Part shown: positions 1 to 12,663 of the stretch, piece after piece | Layout of the letters: each line of letters starts with the position of its first letter | How positions within the stretch are numbered: position 1 is the first letter of the stretch | Source of the DNA: Arachnopeziza araneosa | Taxonomy: Eukaryota; Ascomycota; Leotiomycetes; Helotiales; Arachnopezizaceae | Length of the DNA stretch: 64,000 bases | NCBI GenBank assembly: GCA_003988855.1 | Contig: QYAI01000026.1 | Location: 124,001-188,000, forward strand | Direction of reading: 5' to 3' | The notes under the pieces: model-generated | Databases searched by the model: none | What the model was told of the DNA's origin: nothing | Seen by the model: the letters and a program-made list of their open reading frames with translations, nothing else | Position numbers and translations under genes: made by a program

Positions 1-3000
1 GTCGTCATTTTTGGGTTTTGTTCTCCACATCTCCCCCAGAGCCCCCTTAAGCGAAATGAGTCTCCCAAGTTGGCCACCGAGTCAGGAACCAGCGGCTCAT
101 GAAGCCTCGCTTGGATGCCTCGGATCAGGTACCGGAGCGCTCAGGGCGTGCGGAGTTGGGAGTTGGGTTTTGAGCGAAACAACTGTTGCGGAAAATAACC
201 ACAAAGCGGATCTCTTCTTCCCCAACCGGTGCCTCGTGGACGAAACGAGGCAACGATGTGAGAGAAAGGAATCATGCATTAAATAAGCAAAAGATTCTCG
301 CCGGGCGTCAAACCTGTAGTATTGTCCACTAAGATGATGCATTTGGGATGGCCCTGCGTCACCGTATCCCAAACAAGGCTCCATAGCCAAGCGCCAAAGT
401 GGGATACGGAGCTTGAGATGATTTAGATCTCGCCCGGTGGACGTGCAAGACCAGGCAAAAAGGAATGCCCCTAACCCTAAAGCCGCGGATGCTGAACTTG
501 GGGGCTGAAAGCGGGGTCAATTAATTGCCTTCTTTCTCGTCTGGCCTGAGAGACAATCCGTCCTCCCTGCAGCGCTCGCGTTCCAAGCCCTAACATAAGC
601 TTCCAATTCTCCGCTTGGGAACGATCCCGCTGTCCCAGGCGAGTACGGAGGCGCTGGGTAGGAATGCATGTTCCCATTATCAATATCAAGAAGCCTCATG
701 TTCCAAAAAATATGCGGTGCATGGAGATTGTCTTAGGGTGCGGCGCTACGAGTGAGAGACCAATCGATTCTTCCTAGTTTAAGGCAAACAAGGCAATACG
801 CTGCGGGATGACGCTGGCATTCTCAAGAGGGATTAAGGAAAGCCGGCCAGCGGATCACTTCCCAAAGGTAGATCGGGATTACCAATCACTCTTTGCTTGC
901 CCTATCTTTTCAAAGCCCTTTTCTGAATTGTGAGTTAATGATGCAGGTATCAATATACCCCAGCCTTGTCCTTTCTATAACTAATCATCTTTTGCACTGT
1001 TCTGTAGCAACTACTAGATAGATGTGAACTTGGGCCGGCTTGCAACAGCCCACTTGTGAATGCACAAGTTTACTGCCTTGCTCGCTGTTTGTCAAACCCC
1101 TCAACATGATATCGTCATATTCTCTCATTACCAACCGAGGAAATTCCCACTACACCACTTCCAAATGCTCTACTTACATAAGGACTCTTCAAACTCTGGA
1201 TAGCGCACATAATAGTTTCATCATCGTGTGGCTTCATCTTACAGTCCGGGCGTCCTCAGAACGGGGCGGGGTAACCTTAGCTGTGATAGCTAGACCCTTG
1301 GACAAGGCTGTGAGAACTTCAAAATCCCCACCTGATCAAGAAATGCCCTCAAAACAAGAGAAGTTTCGAGAAGAAAGGCAGATTGTGTGAATTCGCTCCT
1401 GCTGCCTAACGCCAATTGTTTTCCACGATGGCGGCAGTATCGGCTCAACTAAACGGGTAGCAGTGGATCCAAAGGCTGAGAGGCTATTCACGCCTTCGGT
1501 AAGGCCAGGATTGGAGCGTAGCGGCGGCCTCTTTCGCCCGGCTTATTTGCATCGAGATTGAACGGCGTAAGACGATGGATATCTTCTGCAATTGACTGAC
1601 TGTTCGTGATGCACACCTCGTGAGACGACCCAACCACCTTTGGACCAGTAGCTTCAACATCCTCGTATCCAGATTAAAATCTCCCCGGTTTATTGTTTGA
1701 TTAATGAGCTGCGGGTTGTGCGTGTCGGGCATCAAAATAAAACCCTACGGCTGCAAGAGCCGATGATCTACTGCAATTGAGATTTCCAGAGAGATTCTCG
1801 TCCACGGTAAATGGCTTGGTTCTCATCTTCTTTCCTGCGAGAAACTCATTTCGGAGAGAGTGCCTTCTGCTTCTCTATTCGTCGTTTCTGTCGGATTTAA
1901 GAAGAATCGATTTGTCACGGCAACGACCTGTTTGGAGGTGACTTATACTTTCAAAGCCATACCTCTATTATCCATACTCTAATTCTGCCTTTGGGCTTTA
2001 ACCGCGAGGCAGTACCCCTAGATGTTGACGGTGGGGTCCAGTTATGCAAATAGAACCTTGTTTTGACCGTAATAGAAATAATAGCCTCTTTCAGGTACAG
2101 AACATAACTGTCGGAATAGTTAAATATATTCGTAAAGTCCCTCGGTGAAATATTATACTGTTCAGTTTCGTATGTGGCACGCATAAGTATTCTCTCACAT
2201 CACACTGCATACTCCTCATAAGTCATTGCCTTTTCTGTCAGATGAATTGTTAGTTTAAATGCCGTATGGAGAAGAGATCTCATAGTCCATGAAGATACGT
2301 GTTGTATAGCTCGTATCTACTGTGATTAGGACACCTCTATCTCTCACCCAATGACGACCATTTCTGTCTCCTGAAGTTGACCGCGTCCTAATTCGTCACA
2401 AACAAAGTGCCCAGTAGAATTCGGTGTCCTTCTTTGACAACAAGGCCCAGAAGATCATGATATATAAGAATTGTTTTCACTGTATCGTTGTAGTATAGAA
2501 TGTCGTTTCCCGTCAGTTCTAAGTTTTATCTTTAATGCCTGGATGCTTAAATCTCAAGCTATAAGTCAAAGAATATTCTGTTTCGTCCCTTTCCTGTATA
2601 GATATTGGAGTTTTTCTTTTGGGACAAATCGTCTTTCATCCGCAGCACTGCCTCAATATCGCAGCTGATCAAATCGGCGACGCGTAATCTATCCGGTTCA
2701 TGATTTTAGATCCCAGTAACATCCGTAGCAGTTCTGCATGAGGCATTTATTTTATTGAGTATTGTGGTGATGGTTCAATTGCGTGTACAGAACTGTGAAC
2801 GTGGGTAGCGATGGCATGCCAACGCCTTCACTGTGAAACTTGCCCTGATGAATCGTTGAGATTCAAACGAGCCAACAGAACGCGCCAATTATAGAGCTAG
2901 GGCTGATTGCAAATCGATATTGCGACGAAAGCTCGGAACATGTAGCCAAGGTGGGCTCCAATCAACCCTTTCTAGTTAATTATGCTATTGCAACACGAGA

Positions 3001-5389
3001 ACAACAGAACAACCCAGTAGATGCACAAATCTTCTAACAAGCTAAAAATAAATTCCTCAACTTACCCTGATCAATTGCACGTCGCTGCTAGAAGGACTGT
3101 TTCAAAACACTCAAATGTACCTAGTTGCTGAAACAACTATCAGGAAGCTTGTGGCTGTGCAAACTACGACGCGTGTTTCTGAACGACTGTCGACCAGTCG
3201 AGACCCTCTGTCGTCGTAAGTGGATGGAAACTAAAACGAGGCAAACAAATAATTCTGCGTAGGATACGATGGACTAGATTAGTTGCGAGGATCTAGACCA
3301 GTGAAACTGAAAGAACTTAAGACTGTCCGAGCCTCCTTACTCCTGAGCTGAGTTACGCGGAGAGGCAAAATCACGCTATATTCAGCACTGAACGTAGACG
3401 CCAAACATTGAATTGGAGGCTTGGTTTTAAGCTGTTTCGTGATCGTAAAGACGTAATGCATGCATATATTGTTGAGCTTATCCTCACCGCAGCACGAATG
3501 CCTCGAAGGATCCAAGAACGCAACCTTTTTTGAGACCGAACCAGCCAATGGTTTGGCCAAATATGCTTTGAAATCATATTTCTTGTTTCGTATTGGAGAA
3601 AAAGGAATCGAAACATGCGCTCACGAGATGATAATCTGATGCATTATATGTCTCAGATGTCAGCTCTAGGAGTCTTCACAGAAGGAACACCAGTTGTCTC
3701 ATAGGCCGGCTTTCCAACTTTCAACCACTATCTGTTTGAGACTGTATATCTCAGAAGACGGAAGGCTTTAGAATATCTCGCACACAAAGCTGTTTATCTA
3801 CCAAGAGTTTTCCTTTTTAGAAGAGTTTATACTCCCGTTAAAGAAAGTATGCCTAGTAATGGACTGAAAGGATATTGTTCTCAGATGAGAGGTTTAGCTA
3901 GCATGTAAGCTACTGATACAAATATTCTAGCCATGTGGTCGTTTTGATAACGCTGAAAACGGAGAACGTATTGAAAATGGTCGTCGGTAGCCGTTCGAAC
4001 CTGGAGGAAGTTTATGCCAGGATTGGCAGGACTACCCGTATAATCCACGGAATTTGAACGGGGTTTCACGTGTTTCTAGTCGCTGGTGCTATTTGACAAG
4101 TAATACGAGAAGCTTACAGCTTGGAACCGCCAAGTTTCCATCCGAGATAAGTGATACGGCGAGCCATTTTAAATATCTGATTTGGAAGTTTGCGGCCGCT
4201 TTGACTGATAGAATATTCCTCGGAGTTTCTACTATTTCCATAAATGTTGAGTTGAGTTATACTCTTAATTATGAAAGTTCTGGTTTGCTTTACTCTCTCG
4301 CTAATTGCTTATTGTGAAGTGCTCGTCAAGACATCGCCCAGCTACGACTACGAATCTGAACACACGGCGTACATTGACTAGCTGTAGACCAGTAGTGTTT
4401 CAAGCCACAATAAATGCATCCATCATATGAGATAGTAATTGCAAAGCTGACTCGTGTTCGTGATATAAGTCCTTTAGTCAAGCAATAGGGGCTGTGCAAC
4501 GGCCTTACGCTAAACGAATCGGATGGGTCGGCGACGCCGCAACGAGGCAAAAAACGTTCACTCCAATCAGCAAAAGACATCGGGCCTTCTAAGATCTTAT
4601 GGGGGAATTAATACCCAGTCCGGATGCTGTAAATTTTGTCATGTAAGCCCAGTCTCAGTTCTCCAAATGTTAGGCAAACTTGCAGAGTTTCGGGACGGCC
4701 GAATACTATAAGCACTCCGCAGTCGGACGAATCCGCTCACGTTACAAGAGGTCACAGCGTGGATTTTTGTCATTCGGGTGTGGAAGGACAGGAATAAGGG
4801 CTTTTGGGACGGGAGACCGTAGCAGTACTAACATCCGCCGCTCCGGAGCATAAGCATTGTGTCGCTAATCAACGCTTGAGACTTATGTCAACATCCCAAA
4901 ATGCTATCATCGTTTTCGAGGTCATGATTACCTTGAATATATCTCAAGCTATAATTTATGTAGAACAGAAATGCCTGTCTCTTGCTGTGCAAGTCCTAGC
5001 ATGTCTTCTAGTCATATTTAACCATGTATAAGAATACTGTGACTGAGGTCGCATCTGAATATAACCCATGATTGTAAATCAATGGTCATGGGCAGATCTG
5101 TACTATCCAGTGCATCAGAGAGGTGGAAGACAGTGACTTCTGATATCACATACGAGCTTCTCAGAGATGGTGAAAATGGAAATTGTATTCGAAAAAGCAC
5201 AATAAAAGAAGTAAGAAACCACCACGCGTGACATGTTATACGGACCTGCAATGAGGTTAGTTATTTCATGTATCCCTTTCATTATCATACTGCGCACAAA
5301 AGAAGAGAGCAGAGTGAAAAATCGAATCAATTGACTGCAATAAGACCGCTAACTCCAACGAGCAAAATCCCAAACATTCCCTCACCAAT
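1..5389. other. Gene-free stretch, nothing recognised
   Basis: No reading frame here is longer than about 116 codons and none resembles a known protein or shows a convincing chain of spliced exons. The first kilobase looks GC-richer, while 2000-5300 is more AT-rich and short on open frames. I see no terminal repeats, transposase remnant or rRNA. An old, mutated repeat is possible but not shown. Confidence 0.5.
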
Positions 5390-7422
5390 TCAATTAACCT
5401 CCCTTCCCACTTCCGTAAGAGCAAGTTTCAAAACAATATCCTGCCGCTGAAAGCTAAGTAACACGTCATGCACCAACTTCTTCTGATAGATCCTCTCCTT
5501 GTCAAAGAAAGACGGCTCAAGGCTCCTAGAGGCCACTGGTTGAGCTGTGGTTGGTTTATGATTGGGATCATAGGGAGCCTTTAGGATGCCCTTCTTCAAA
5601 GCTTTTCTTTCCTGGCTTATTTGCTGGTTAATATTGGAGATGAGAAGCTCGAGTTGCTGATATTCCATAGCACGCGTCTCACGTTGAAATGCCTTTAGCT
5701 CGTTGGGGTGTCCGTTTGTCAAGCGCTTATAGTAATCTCTTGCAATACTGTCATCGGCTCTGTTCTTTTGCAAGTATCCGACCAGCCGCAGGTAATCTGC
5801 GACGTCCTGGATCAAAACCTTGCCTTTTCCCAATTCTTCGTAGATTCGTTCAGCTTGAGGTAGAAGTGCCTTTGTCGTACCGTTGGTGAGAATAGCCGTA
5901 TCCTCGAGGAATCTTGTTTTGCGCTTCCATTTTTTGAACACTGCATCCGAATATTCCGCACTCAAAAAATCTTCCTTCGTCCAGGCCTTAGTATTATAAT
6001 CCTGGTCTTTAAGTTCCAATTCCGTTTGCCAAGTGATAAGGTTTTGAGACGCAACCCTCAAGACTTCTTTGCGAAGAATGATAAAATCTTGGGCAAATTG
6101 GGGAATATCCTCAAGAAGATCCTCTAAAGTTTGGATACTAGATGGGTAAGCTTCATGAAAACCATCTTGGCGTCTTCGCAGTTTTTGGTCTCTTGAGACT
6201 CTCTGGTCTTTTGAGATCCGTTGTTGGAGGAATAATGCAGCCATGTTCGCTTTCTCAGATACCTTCCTTAATCTTTCATAGTCGATCGAGGTACTATTGA
6301 GACCTGCAGTGATAGTTGTAAGATGTTCAAATTCCATAATATTATGAATTGAGCTGTCGCGGAAGGCACCCGAGTTGCCACAAAGAAGCAGAATTCGTTT
6401 CGAGACCCACCAGTCGAATGGAAAACCGTTGACGAGGTGAACATTACTATCTCTCCATGGACTGCAGTGAATCAGCATCATAAAATCACAAGATATCATT
6501 AAAAATGCAACCATGTAACTTATAAGAAGAGGAAGGATACTCAAATAAAGCAAAGAAAATTTGTTATACTTACTCACAAAATGGAACAGCGGGATACCTA
6601 TAATTGTAGAATGTCTCAAGAATAATAAGGAGTACCAAGAAACCCCAATATCTGCGCTTGATTTCTTTCCACCATTTCCAAAAACGGCTCCTGATTGATT
6701 TTACCATTGTCTCGAGGTAATCAATGACAAACACCGTAGGGAATATCAATGACCAAAAGACTAGCACATGTCAACTTTAATTGCAATTGCAAGCATAGCT
6801 TCTCACCAAGAAAATTGTAAATTTGTTCAGCCGTTCTTTGAAATCTCGAATAAAAAAGTTAAATATCCCAGTGACCACTTCATAAAATTGAACAGGAGCC
6901 ACAACAAATATGGTGTTAAGTAGTTTTACTAGGATGAATTAGATTTAGAAAAGGTTGTTCGGGCAAATGCTACTCACCAATCAGTTTAAACAACAATCCG
7001 AAAGTGACTGCCCAGAATTTCAAAACAAAACTTGATGCTTATATAACTGGCGACAATGGATGATCTGCAGAAGAGACAGGTCTAGGGGATGAATTTGAAG
7101 CAAACCTGGCGCTGGAAGGCCGAGATCTTACCAAAGAGCCTGGAAGTTCCGAGCCCGTCGCAACAGCATCTCCCTGTGTGTTCTTTGCAGCAGAATCTCC
7201 AAATAGGCGTGGAACTGGCCTTGGAGAGGTAGTCGGCTTACTTGCTAATGATTTTCTTGGTGAATCCCGAGTCTTCTCCAATTTTGGTTTGGAGCCTGCT
7301 GAATTTAGAGCATGCTTTGGTTCAATGGTTACCTCCTTCCGGGTAGTTGGAAAGGGGGGTGTGGACTTTCGAAAAGCAGACTTGAAACAACTTTTGGAAG
7401 CATTTGGGGGCGGCGATGACAT
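5390..7422 (-). CDS. Hypothetical multi-exon membrane protein, possibly damaged
   Basis: Exons as I read them: 7422-7042, 7038-6978, 6928-6807, 6760-6574 and 6518-5390. The N-terminus is Ser/Pro-rich and basic (starts MSSPPPNASK). It is followed by several hydrophobic stretches (e.g. AVTFGLLFKLI, LVFWSLIFPTVFVID, WGFLVLLIILETF). The C-terminal 350 residues are charged and helical, probably coiled-coil. This suggests a membrane protein with a cytosolic helical tail. The family is not recognised. Two problems: exons 1 and 2 lie in one frame but are separated by TAA at 7039-7041 that no GT-AG pair I tried removes, and the junction 6761-6806 is off by one base with the obvious splice sites. Donor gtaagt at 6573 and acceptor at 6519 fit well. 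Either boundaries are misjudged or the gene is recently broken. Confidence 0.55.
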
Positions 7423-8071
7423 TATTTCTAAGGTTGTAATACTAATACAAGCTATCCTTGGGGAGTAATGTAGGTTTGACATCTGTGAACACAGAAGGGT
7501 ATAATGAGAGTAGCAACAGACAAAGACGGAAAGAGACAAAAGAATTAAGAGACACTGTCTCGTTGCAATCAGGATGAATTAACAGGCATTATTGACAAAG
7601 AAAATTCGGAAATTTTGATGTTTGCAAAGGAAAGCGGACAAAAAGAAGACGAATCTGAGCTACAGCATTGGATAGTGGGACCAATAGAAGGATTTATGCC
7701 ACTGGCCGAAGGACCTTCTTGCATCGTGTCTCAGTGGAATCAGGAAGCAAGTGTGTATTTAAACAACAAATGTGCTTCAATCGAAGATATTCGCGGATAA
7801 AATTGGCTTTGCTCATATCAATTAAAAAGTTTGCAGTTGTTGAGTCGCGTGAGCAGTTGCCGCATTTGGCTGACGTAACTTTGCCTGAAATTGACCGCCC
7901 CTCATGGAGAGAAAATTCCTTGGCCAAACGGAGTGGAGCAGGTCACGATGCTGAACGTGCAATCCTCTTTCTGGCCTCAATGGCTTTCCAAATCTCCCAG
8001 GTTTGAATGCCTCCAGATTCTTGACTTGGCACCAGTCGTTCGGAATCCCCATCTTACAGAACTTCGACCGA
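7423..8071. other. Divergent intergenic region
   Basis: Separates the minus-strand membrane protein from the plus-strand metallophosphatase, so it should hold both promoters. Open frames here (7615-8006) are short and overlap each other. No motif stands out. Confidence 0.4.
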
Positions 8072-9208
8072 ATGATATATCTACCACCAGAGGACCGATC
8101 CATGCCTGGATTACCCCAACATCGTAAAGGCCCTGCGCGCCCGCGAGCTTCACGGATACTATTGATCTATCTGGTCGCGTTGTTTCTGACATCATGGATG
8201 GGATTTATACTCTTCACCAGATCAAGTCCGAATTCCGCAGGCGCGAATGAGCAAGCCAAAGCATCTGCAGACACAGAAGACCAATACGGTATCAATGCGC
8301 GGCCTGCATTTGCAGACTTGATCCAAATTCGTGACTTGCCTCCGGCATATCTTCCTGAGACTGGCAAGCACCGCCATTCGGGCAGATTGGTGATTGTGGG
8401 CGATGTGCATGGAATGAAGCATGAGCTTGTGGCATTGCTTAAGAAAGTTGGTTTCAATCAGCAGCACGACCACTTAATACTCGCGGGTGACATGATTTCG
8501 AAAGGACCTGATTCTCCAGGTGTCGTGGATTTGGCTATGGAATTAGGTGCTTCGGCGATTCGGGGGAATCATGAGGATCGAATAATTCTCGCCCACAAGG
8601 ATATGATATCGAAGCATGCGGTTAAGGCCGGCCCCAATGAAGACGTCGATGAACCTCAGGATTTCCTCGAGGAAGAGAGTTTCAATCAAGGAGACTATAA
8701 AGATAGAGCCTTAGTGAAGACATTGGGAAATAAGAGAATAAAGTGGTTGGAAAACTGCCCTGTGATATTGAGAGTAGGGCGACTAGGAAACATGGGAGAA
8801 GTCGTCGTGGTACATGCTGGATTGACCCCTGGGGTTCCTTTGGAGAAACAAGATCCAACTATGGTCATGACTATGAGAACCATTAAGGATGGTATGCCCA
8901 GCGATGAACATGAAGGACAAGGGTGGATGAAGGTATGATTTTCTATCTTTTCCGCCAAATCTTTCACCTAACATAATGAATAGGTCTGGAATAAGTACCA
9001 GAAATCCCTACCAAAAAATAAACGCTCTACTGTCATTTACGGTCACGATTCAAAGCGAGGCCTTCAGATTGCCGATTACAGTATGGGAATAGACACCAGC
9101 TGTTTGAAGGGTGGACAACTCAGCGCGGTAGTGATCGAGGGCGGATCATGGAATCACAAACATAAAGTCGTTCACGTTGGCTGCAAAGACGGGAGACAGG
9201 ATAGATGA
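8072..9208 (+). CDS. Calcineurin-like metallophosphatase, ApaH/Ppn2 type
   Basis: Two exons, 8072-8932 and 8984-9208, split by a 51-nt GT-AG intron; 361 aa. After a basic N-terminus there is one membrane segment (about residues 25-45, LIYLVALFLTSWMGFILF), then a metallophosphatase domain. The metal-binding motifs are all present and in order: GDVHG, GDMISKGPDS, GNHED, VVHAGLTPG and, in exon 2, YGHDSKRG. Family members of this layout include yeast Ppn2, a vacuolar Zn-dependent endopolyphosphatase, and symmetrical diadenosine tetraphosphatases. A vacuolar or ER membrane anchor with a lumenal phosphatase is inferred. The reading frame is open upstream to 8003 but without ATG; the next ATG at 8102 would also keep the membrane segment. 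The substrate cannot be told from sequence. Confidence 0.85.
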
Positions 9209-10530
9209 TACATTGTTACAGGGCATTGCTTCTTGTATTTGCGCATCTGCATTGATACCATGGTTGGAGTTTCGGCGACGACTTGATGTATATATGAAGC
9301 CTTCGTACATAATGAGTATAGGAACTACTGGAAAGGTGAACTACCTGTGAGCTCAAGATACCAAGAACAGAAGCTCTCTTCCAACTCTTCTCTTTTCACA
9401 ACTATACAGTTTTACTTCACGTATCTTCCTCTTCGACAAGCGTCAATTCTACTCTAACCCTTGTTTCTCTGCTCCCGATTCTACATCTAAATTCACTACT
9501 CTTTTGTCATCAGCATTATATCCGAGTTGATTTCAATATCTCAAACATTCATGAGTGAGAGTGAATTGTTTTGAAATTAGTGCGCTTTTTTCAATCGCCT
9601 CAGGCACTTCAAAGTGGCCTGCCAACCACATGTGGTAAGATTATTGAGACTTGAAACCGGTATTTGGATGGTCTTAGAGCCTTGACAATTTGATACATGG
9701 GCCTATGTTGGCGCTCTTTTATTTTTGATACAATCTCTTTAGGGCAGCATGGTGCATTTGATTGTTAATGAACCCTGCTCCACGCAGGAGATGATAGTAA
9801 TACTTTATTTGTGAGCGCCTCTTCATCGTGGGGTCATTAATCTGGTTGACTTGTTAGTCCACTGATCCGCTGATTTTATGTAGTCACTTTCAATATCTTT
9901 TACGTCGAGCTAAAACTATGATTCCAGTCAATGTGACTGAACTACACTTTGGTGAAATACTGGCAGCACCCGAAATAGTCATTTCACTTGAATATGCGCC
10001 TATTCTATGGAGCTAGGGTTCGGCCACGGTTCAGTCATAGACATCAACAGAAAGAAACTTCGCTTCAGACTAAGCCACTCGACATCCAAGCTCCTTATAT
10101 TAATCTCTTATACACGTTTCAGTCTTAAGTCTTTCTATAACATTGAGGTCTATTTCAGCTTCATGGCCTCGAGTCTTGTATCTCAAAGTCTCTGACGTAG
10201 TAGTTCTTTCATTAGAGACGAATACCATTGTCAAGCACCGTGATGGATGGTCGGTCAAGCAAGGTCTTTTAAGTTTTGATGAGTCTGCGACCACAAATTC
10301 TTCACGGAGTAAGAAGTCAATCGTTGGTTTGAGTATTTTATTGTTTGAAGTGTGTCCCCTTCTTTTAGGGTAGAGATATATATGAGGGCTCGCTGGACTT
10401 ACCAAGTGCTAGAGCTACATCTACTATTCATTTTCTATTTGTCTAATATTTATCTCTATTTCCAATTTTACATTTATCATCTTTGCTACCGGTCAGCAAT
10501 TTCCTTCAATAGGTTCAGCGCGTGGCTCCC
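9209..10530. other. Intergenic region upstream of the deaminase pair
   Basis: Contains CT-rich tracts near 9400-9520 and AT-rich sequence after 10400, but no supported gene. Overlapping small frames on both strands at 10007-10405 look like chance. Confidence 0.4.
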
Positions 10531-11963
10531 ATGGCCCGCAAAGTCAAACCATCAAACAATGGAGATGTGACCGCTCGAGTCTCCACGATCAATGGGAATC
10601 TTGACCTGAAATTCTATGAATCCCTCCTAATGCTGAACGTGTTAGGTCAGAATCGAGGGTCATATATACATGGAACGGAAGCACAGCAAATCTTTCCTGC
10701 AGATTCCTTGGAACGGAGGGCTTTCATCGACAGCCTGGCATACCTCTGTTCAGGTGCTAAGGATGGCAAACATGTTACCGCGATTGCTGTACAGAAAAGT
10801 AAAAACGGTGTTGTATTTTGGCTGGCTTCCAATGCGAGACCCTACGATGGAGCAGACCATTTTCTACGAAATATTCTTCGTCAATTGGCTAATATGAACA
10901 AGTCCAATCACTCGCAATCTGAAACAACATTGCTTCGGAAAGCGCTTTCCCACGGTAATAGACGACTCAATAGTTATTTCGCAGATCTGAAGCACAACAT
11001 ACATGAAGCAATTCCATATCTCGAAAAATCGGATGCGTTGGAAGGTATAATACACCCTTGGTATCATTTATTCAGAAGTTTCCAATACGCTTAGATATGA
11101 GCTTGGCAAAGTGGCTAATGGGGTTCCTTGACATGAATTGTGAAGATAATACACCTGATACAAAGAGACTTCTCTGCGAGGCTGCATACAAGGCGCTCGA
11201 AGAACCGCAGTTCGAGATTATGGGATCCCGATCGCAAAATCATTCAACTCATTCAACTCATTCAACTCATCTTAATCATCTCAACCATCTTTACAACATT
11301 CACCACATACTTCGTCGTTTAGCATGCACATTGGATGCTGTGAAAACACTTGTAAAATCTCGTCCGAATATGCCACTAGAGTTTTTCGCAGCCTTCACTG
11401 TGAAGCGAGCACACTCATATGAGACTAAATCGAGTCCTATCTGGGACCAGACTTACACGGTAGAAGGACTTGCCATCAAGATTCCAATAACCCAAATCGA
11501 AGAGAAAGATCGATATCTATCTCAGATTCGCAGCCTCAATCGCAAAAACGAGCTCACAAAGAACCTGGAAGTAAAGGCGGCTAAAGGCAAGAACACAACA
11601 GTACATGCTGAGCTCATTCTTCATAACCTCTTTTCGGCCAAAGGGTACCAGTACGCTGAGAATGACAAGTATATTGCTTGTAGCAAGCCAGCTTGCTACT
11701 GTTGTCGCCTCTACTTCAAGTACCACCCAGCGAAGGTCTTTGTGCCACACGGAAGCAATAACGCCTGGCTGAAGTGGAGAGCTCCCGATATATCAAACTC
11801 ACAAATATCTGCGCTCAAAGATCGAGATGCGACGTTATATGAGATATATAAGCATATGAATTGTGAGATCTACAACCAGGCTATGGAAGGACAAGCTCCT
11901 TTAAGTTCCAAAGCGGATTCCGATACAGAGACTCGCATCACAACTCGCCGGACCAATAACTGA
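10531..11963 (+). CDS. OTT_1508-like deaminase, copy 1
   Basis: Exons 10531-11044 and 11095-11963, 50-nt intron; 460 aa. The C-terminal half has the zinc-binding signature of the cytidine-deaminase fold: H342-A-E344 (VHAELILHNL), then C372 and C375 in SKPACYCCRLYF. This matches the fungal branch of the OTT_1508-like deaminases (Pfam PF14441), a family described from comparisons of nucleic-acid deaminases and bacterial effector deaminases. The N-terminal half (FYESLLMLNVLGQNRG) is shared with the next gene and is probably a family-specific domain. Residues about 221-238 are a His-rich insert encoded by a 9-nt tandem repeat, absent from copy 2. The ATG at 10531 (MARKVKPS) matches the start of copy 2 (MAKRVAKGS). 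Substrate, RNA, DNA or nucleotide, is unknown. No signal peptide is seen. Confidence 0.85.
11241..11270 (+). repeat. 9-nt coding minisatellite (x3)
   Basis: Three tandem copies of a 9-base unit (tcaactcat) inside deaminase copy 1, encoding repeated Ser-Thr-His, followed by two imperfect Leu-Asn-His units. Paralogue copy 2 has no such insert at the equivalent position. Confidence 0.8.
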
Positions 11964-12663
11964 AGATAAAGACACTCTTTGTATACAACAGAAACTCAAG
12001 GAGTGTTGGTGAGAATGCCTGTTATCTCCCAAAGCCATGGCGTGGAGCCTCAAAATTAAGATGTTTCTTTTGTCTCGAGTCTGGACGGTTGTCTACCTAT
12101 ATGTCTATTTCAACCATAGTTGGCAATCATCTATGTGCCTTATGTTTTATTTTCTACTTCGATATTCCGCATGGGCACGATCGATGATTTGAGCCGCTGG
12201 TAGCAATTTCTTTCAGGAGTGAGATGGACGACAGGAGGAGAAATTTCAAGCCGGACTTGAAAGTTTGTCTGAAAGTGTACCATGTTGTAGATATAGTCTA
12301 GAGAAGCTTGTTATAATGGATTGTCTCTGCGAATTTCGATCATCTTACGTTTTCATCATTTTTTCTAGGAACTTGCGCCGAGGCAATTCTTGTTCTTGTT
12401 ACACAGCAGGTAATTTAGCGAAACAAGTAGCGAACTGGACTATCTTGCATTCAAAGTCCAGATTCTATCGCATGCATGCCGACAGCCTCGCCGAGTGTGC
12501 CATAAGCAATCAATTGGTGGCATTTGAGCGATCCTCAAATCAGATGCAGAAGCTCTGTCAGAAGTTGTGTATTTGTCTGATTGGATGCGATGCTTTCCCC
12601 TCCTTTCATATTTTCTGGTCAACAGCCTTTCGCATCTTTTCAAGTTTTTTTGTGTTTGAACTT
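11964..12663. other. Spacer between the two deaminase genes
   Basis: The frame of copy 2 is open upstream of its ATG back to 12265, giving about 133 extra codons rich in Cys and Phe. I treat it as leader because ATG 12664 aligns with the start of copy 1. A 15-base string at 12418-12432 (gcgaaacaagtagcg) closely resembles the start of the copy 2 coding region at 12667. Confidence 0.4.

Noticed and set aside
469..480. Two telomere-like CCCTAA units
   Set aside because: Only two units, with no longer array nearby; expected by chance or as a promoter telo-box.
3980..4070. tRNA-like B-box sequences (GTTCGAAC, GTTCAAAT)
   Set aside because: I could not fold a cloverleaf or find a matching A box at the right distance on either strand.
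12265..12663. N-terminal extension of deaminase copy 2
   Set aside because: Composition differs from the rest, and the paralogue starts at the residue matching ATG 12664.
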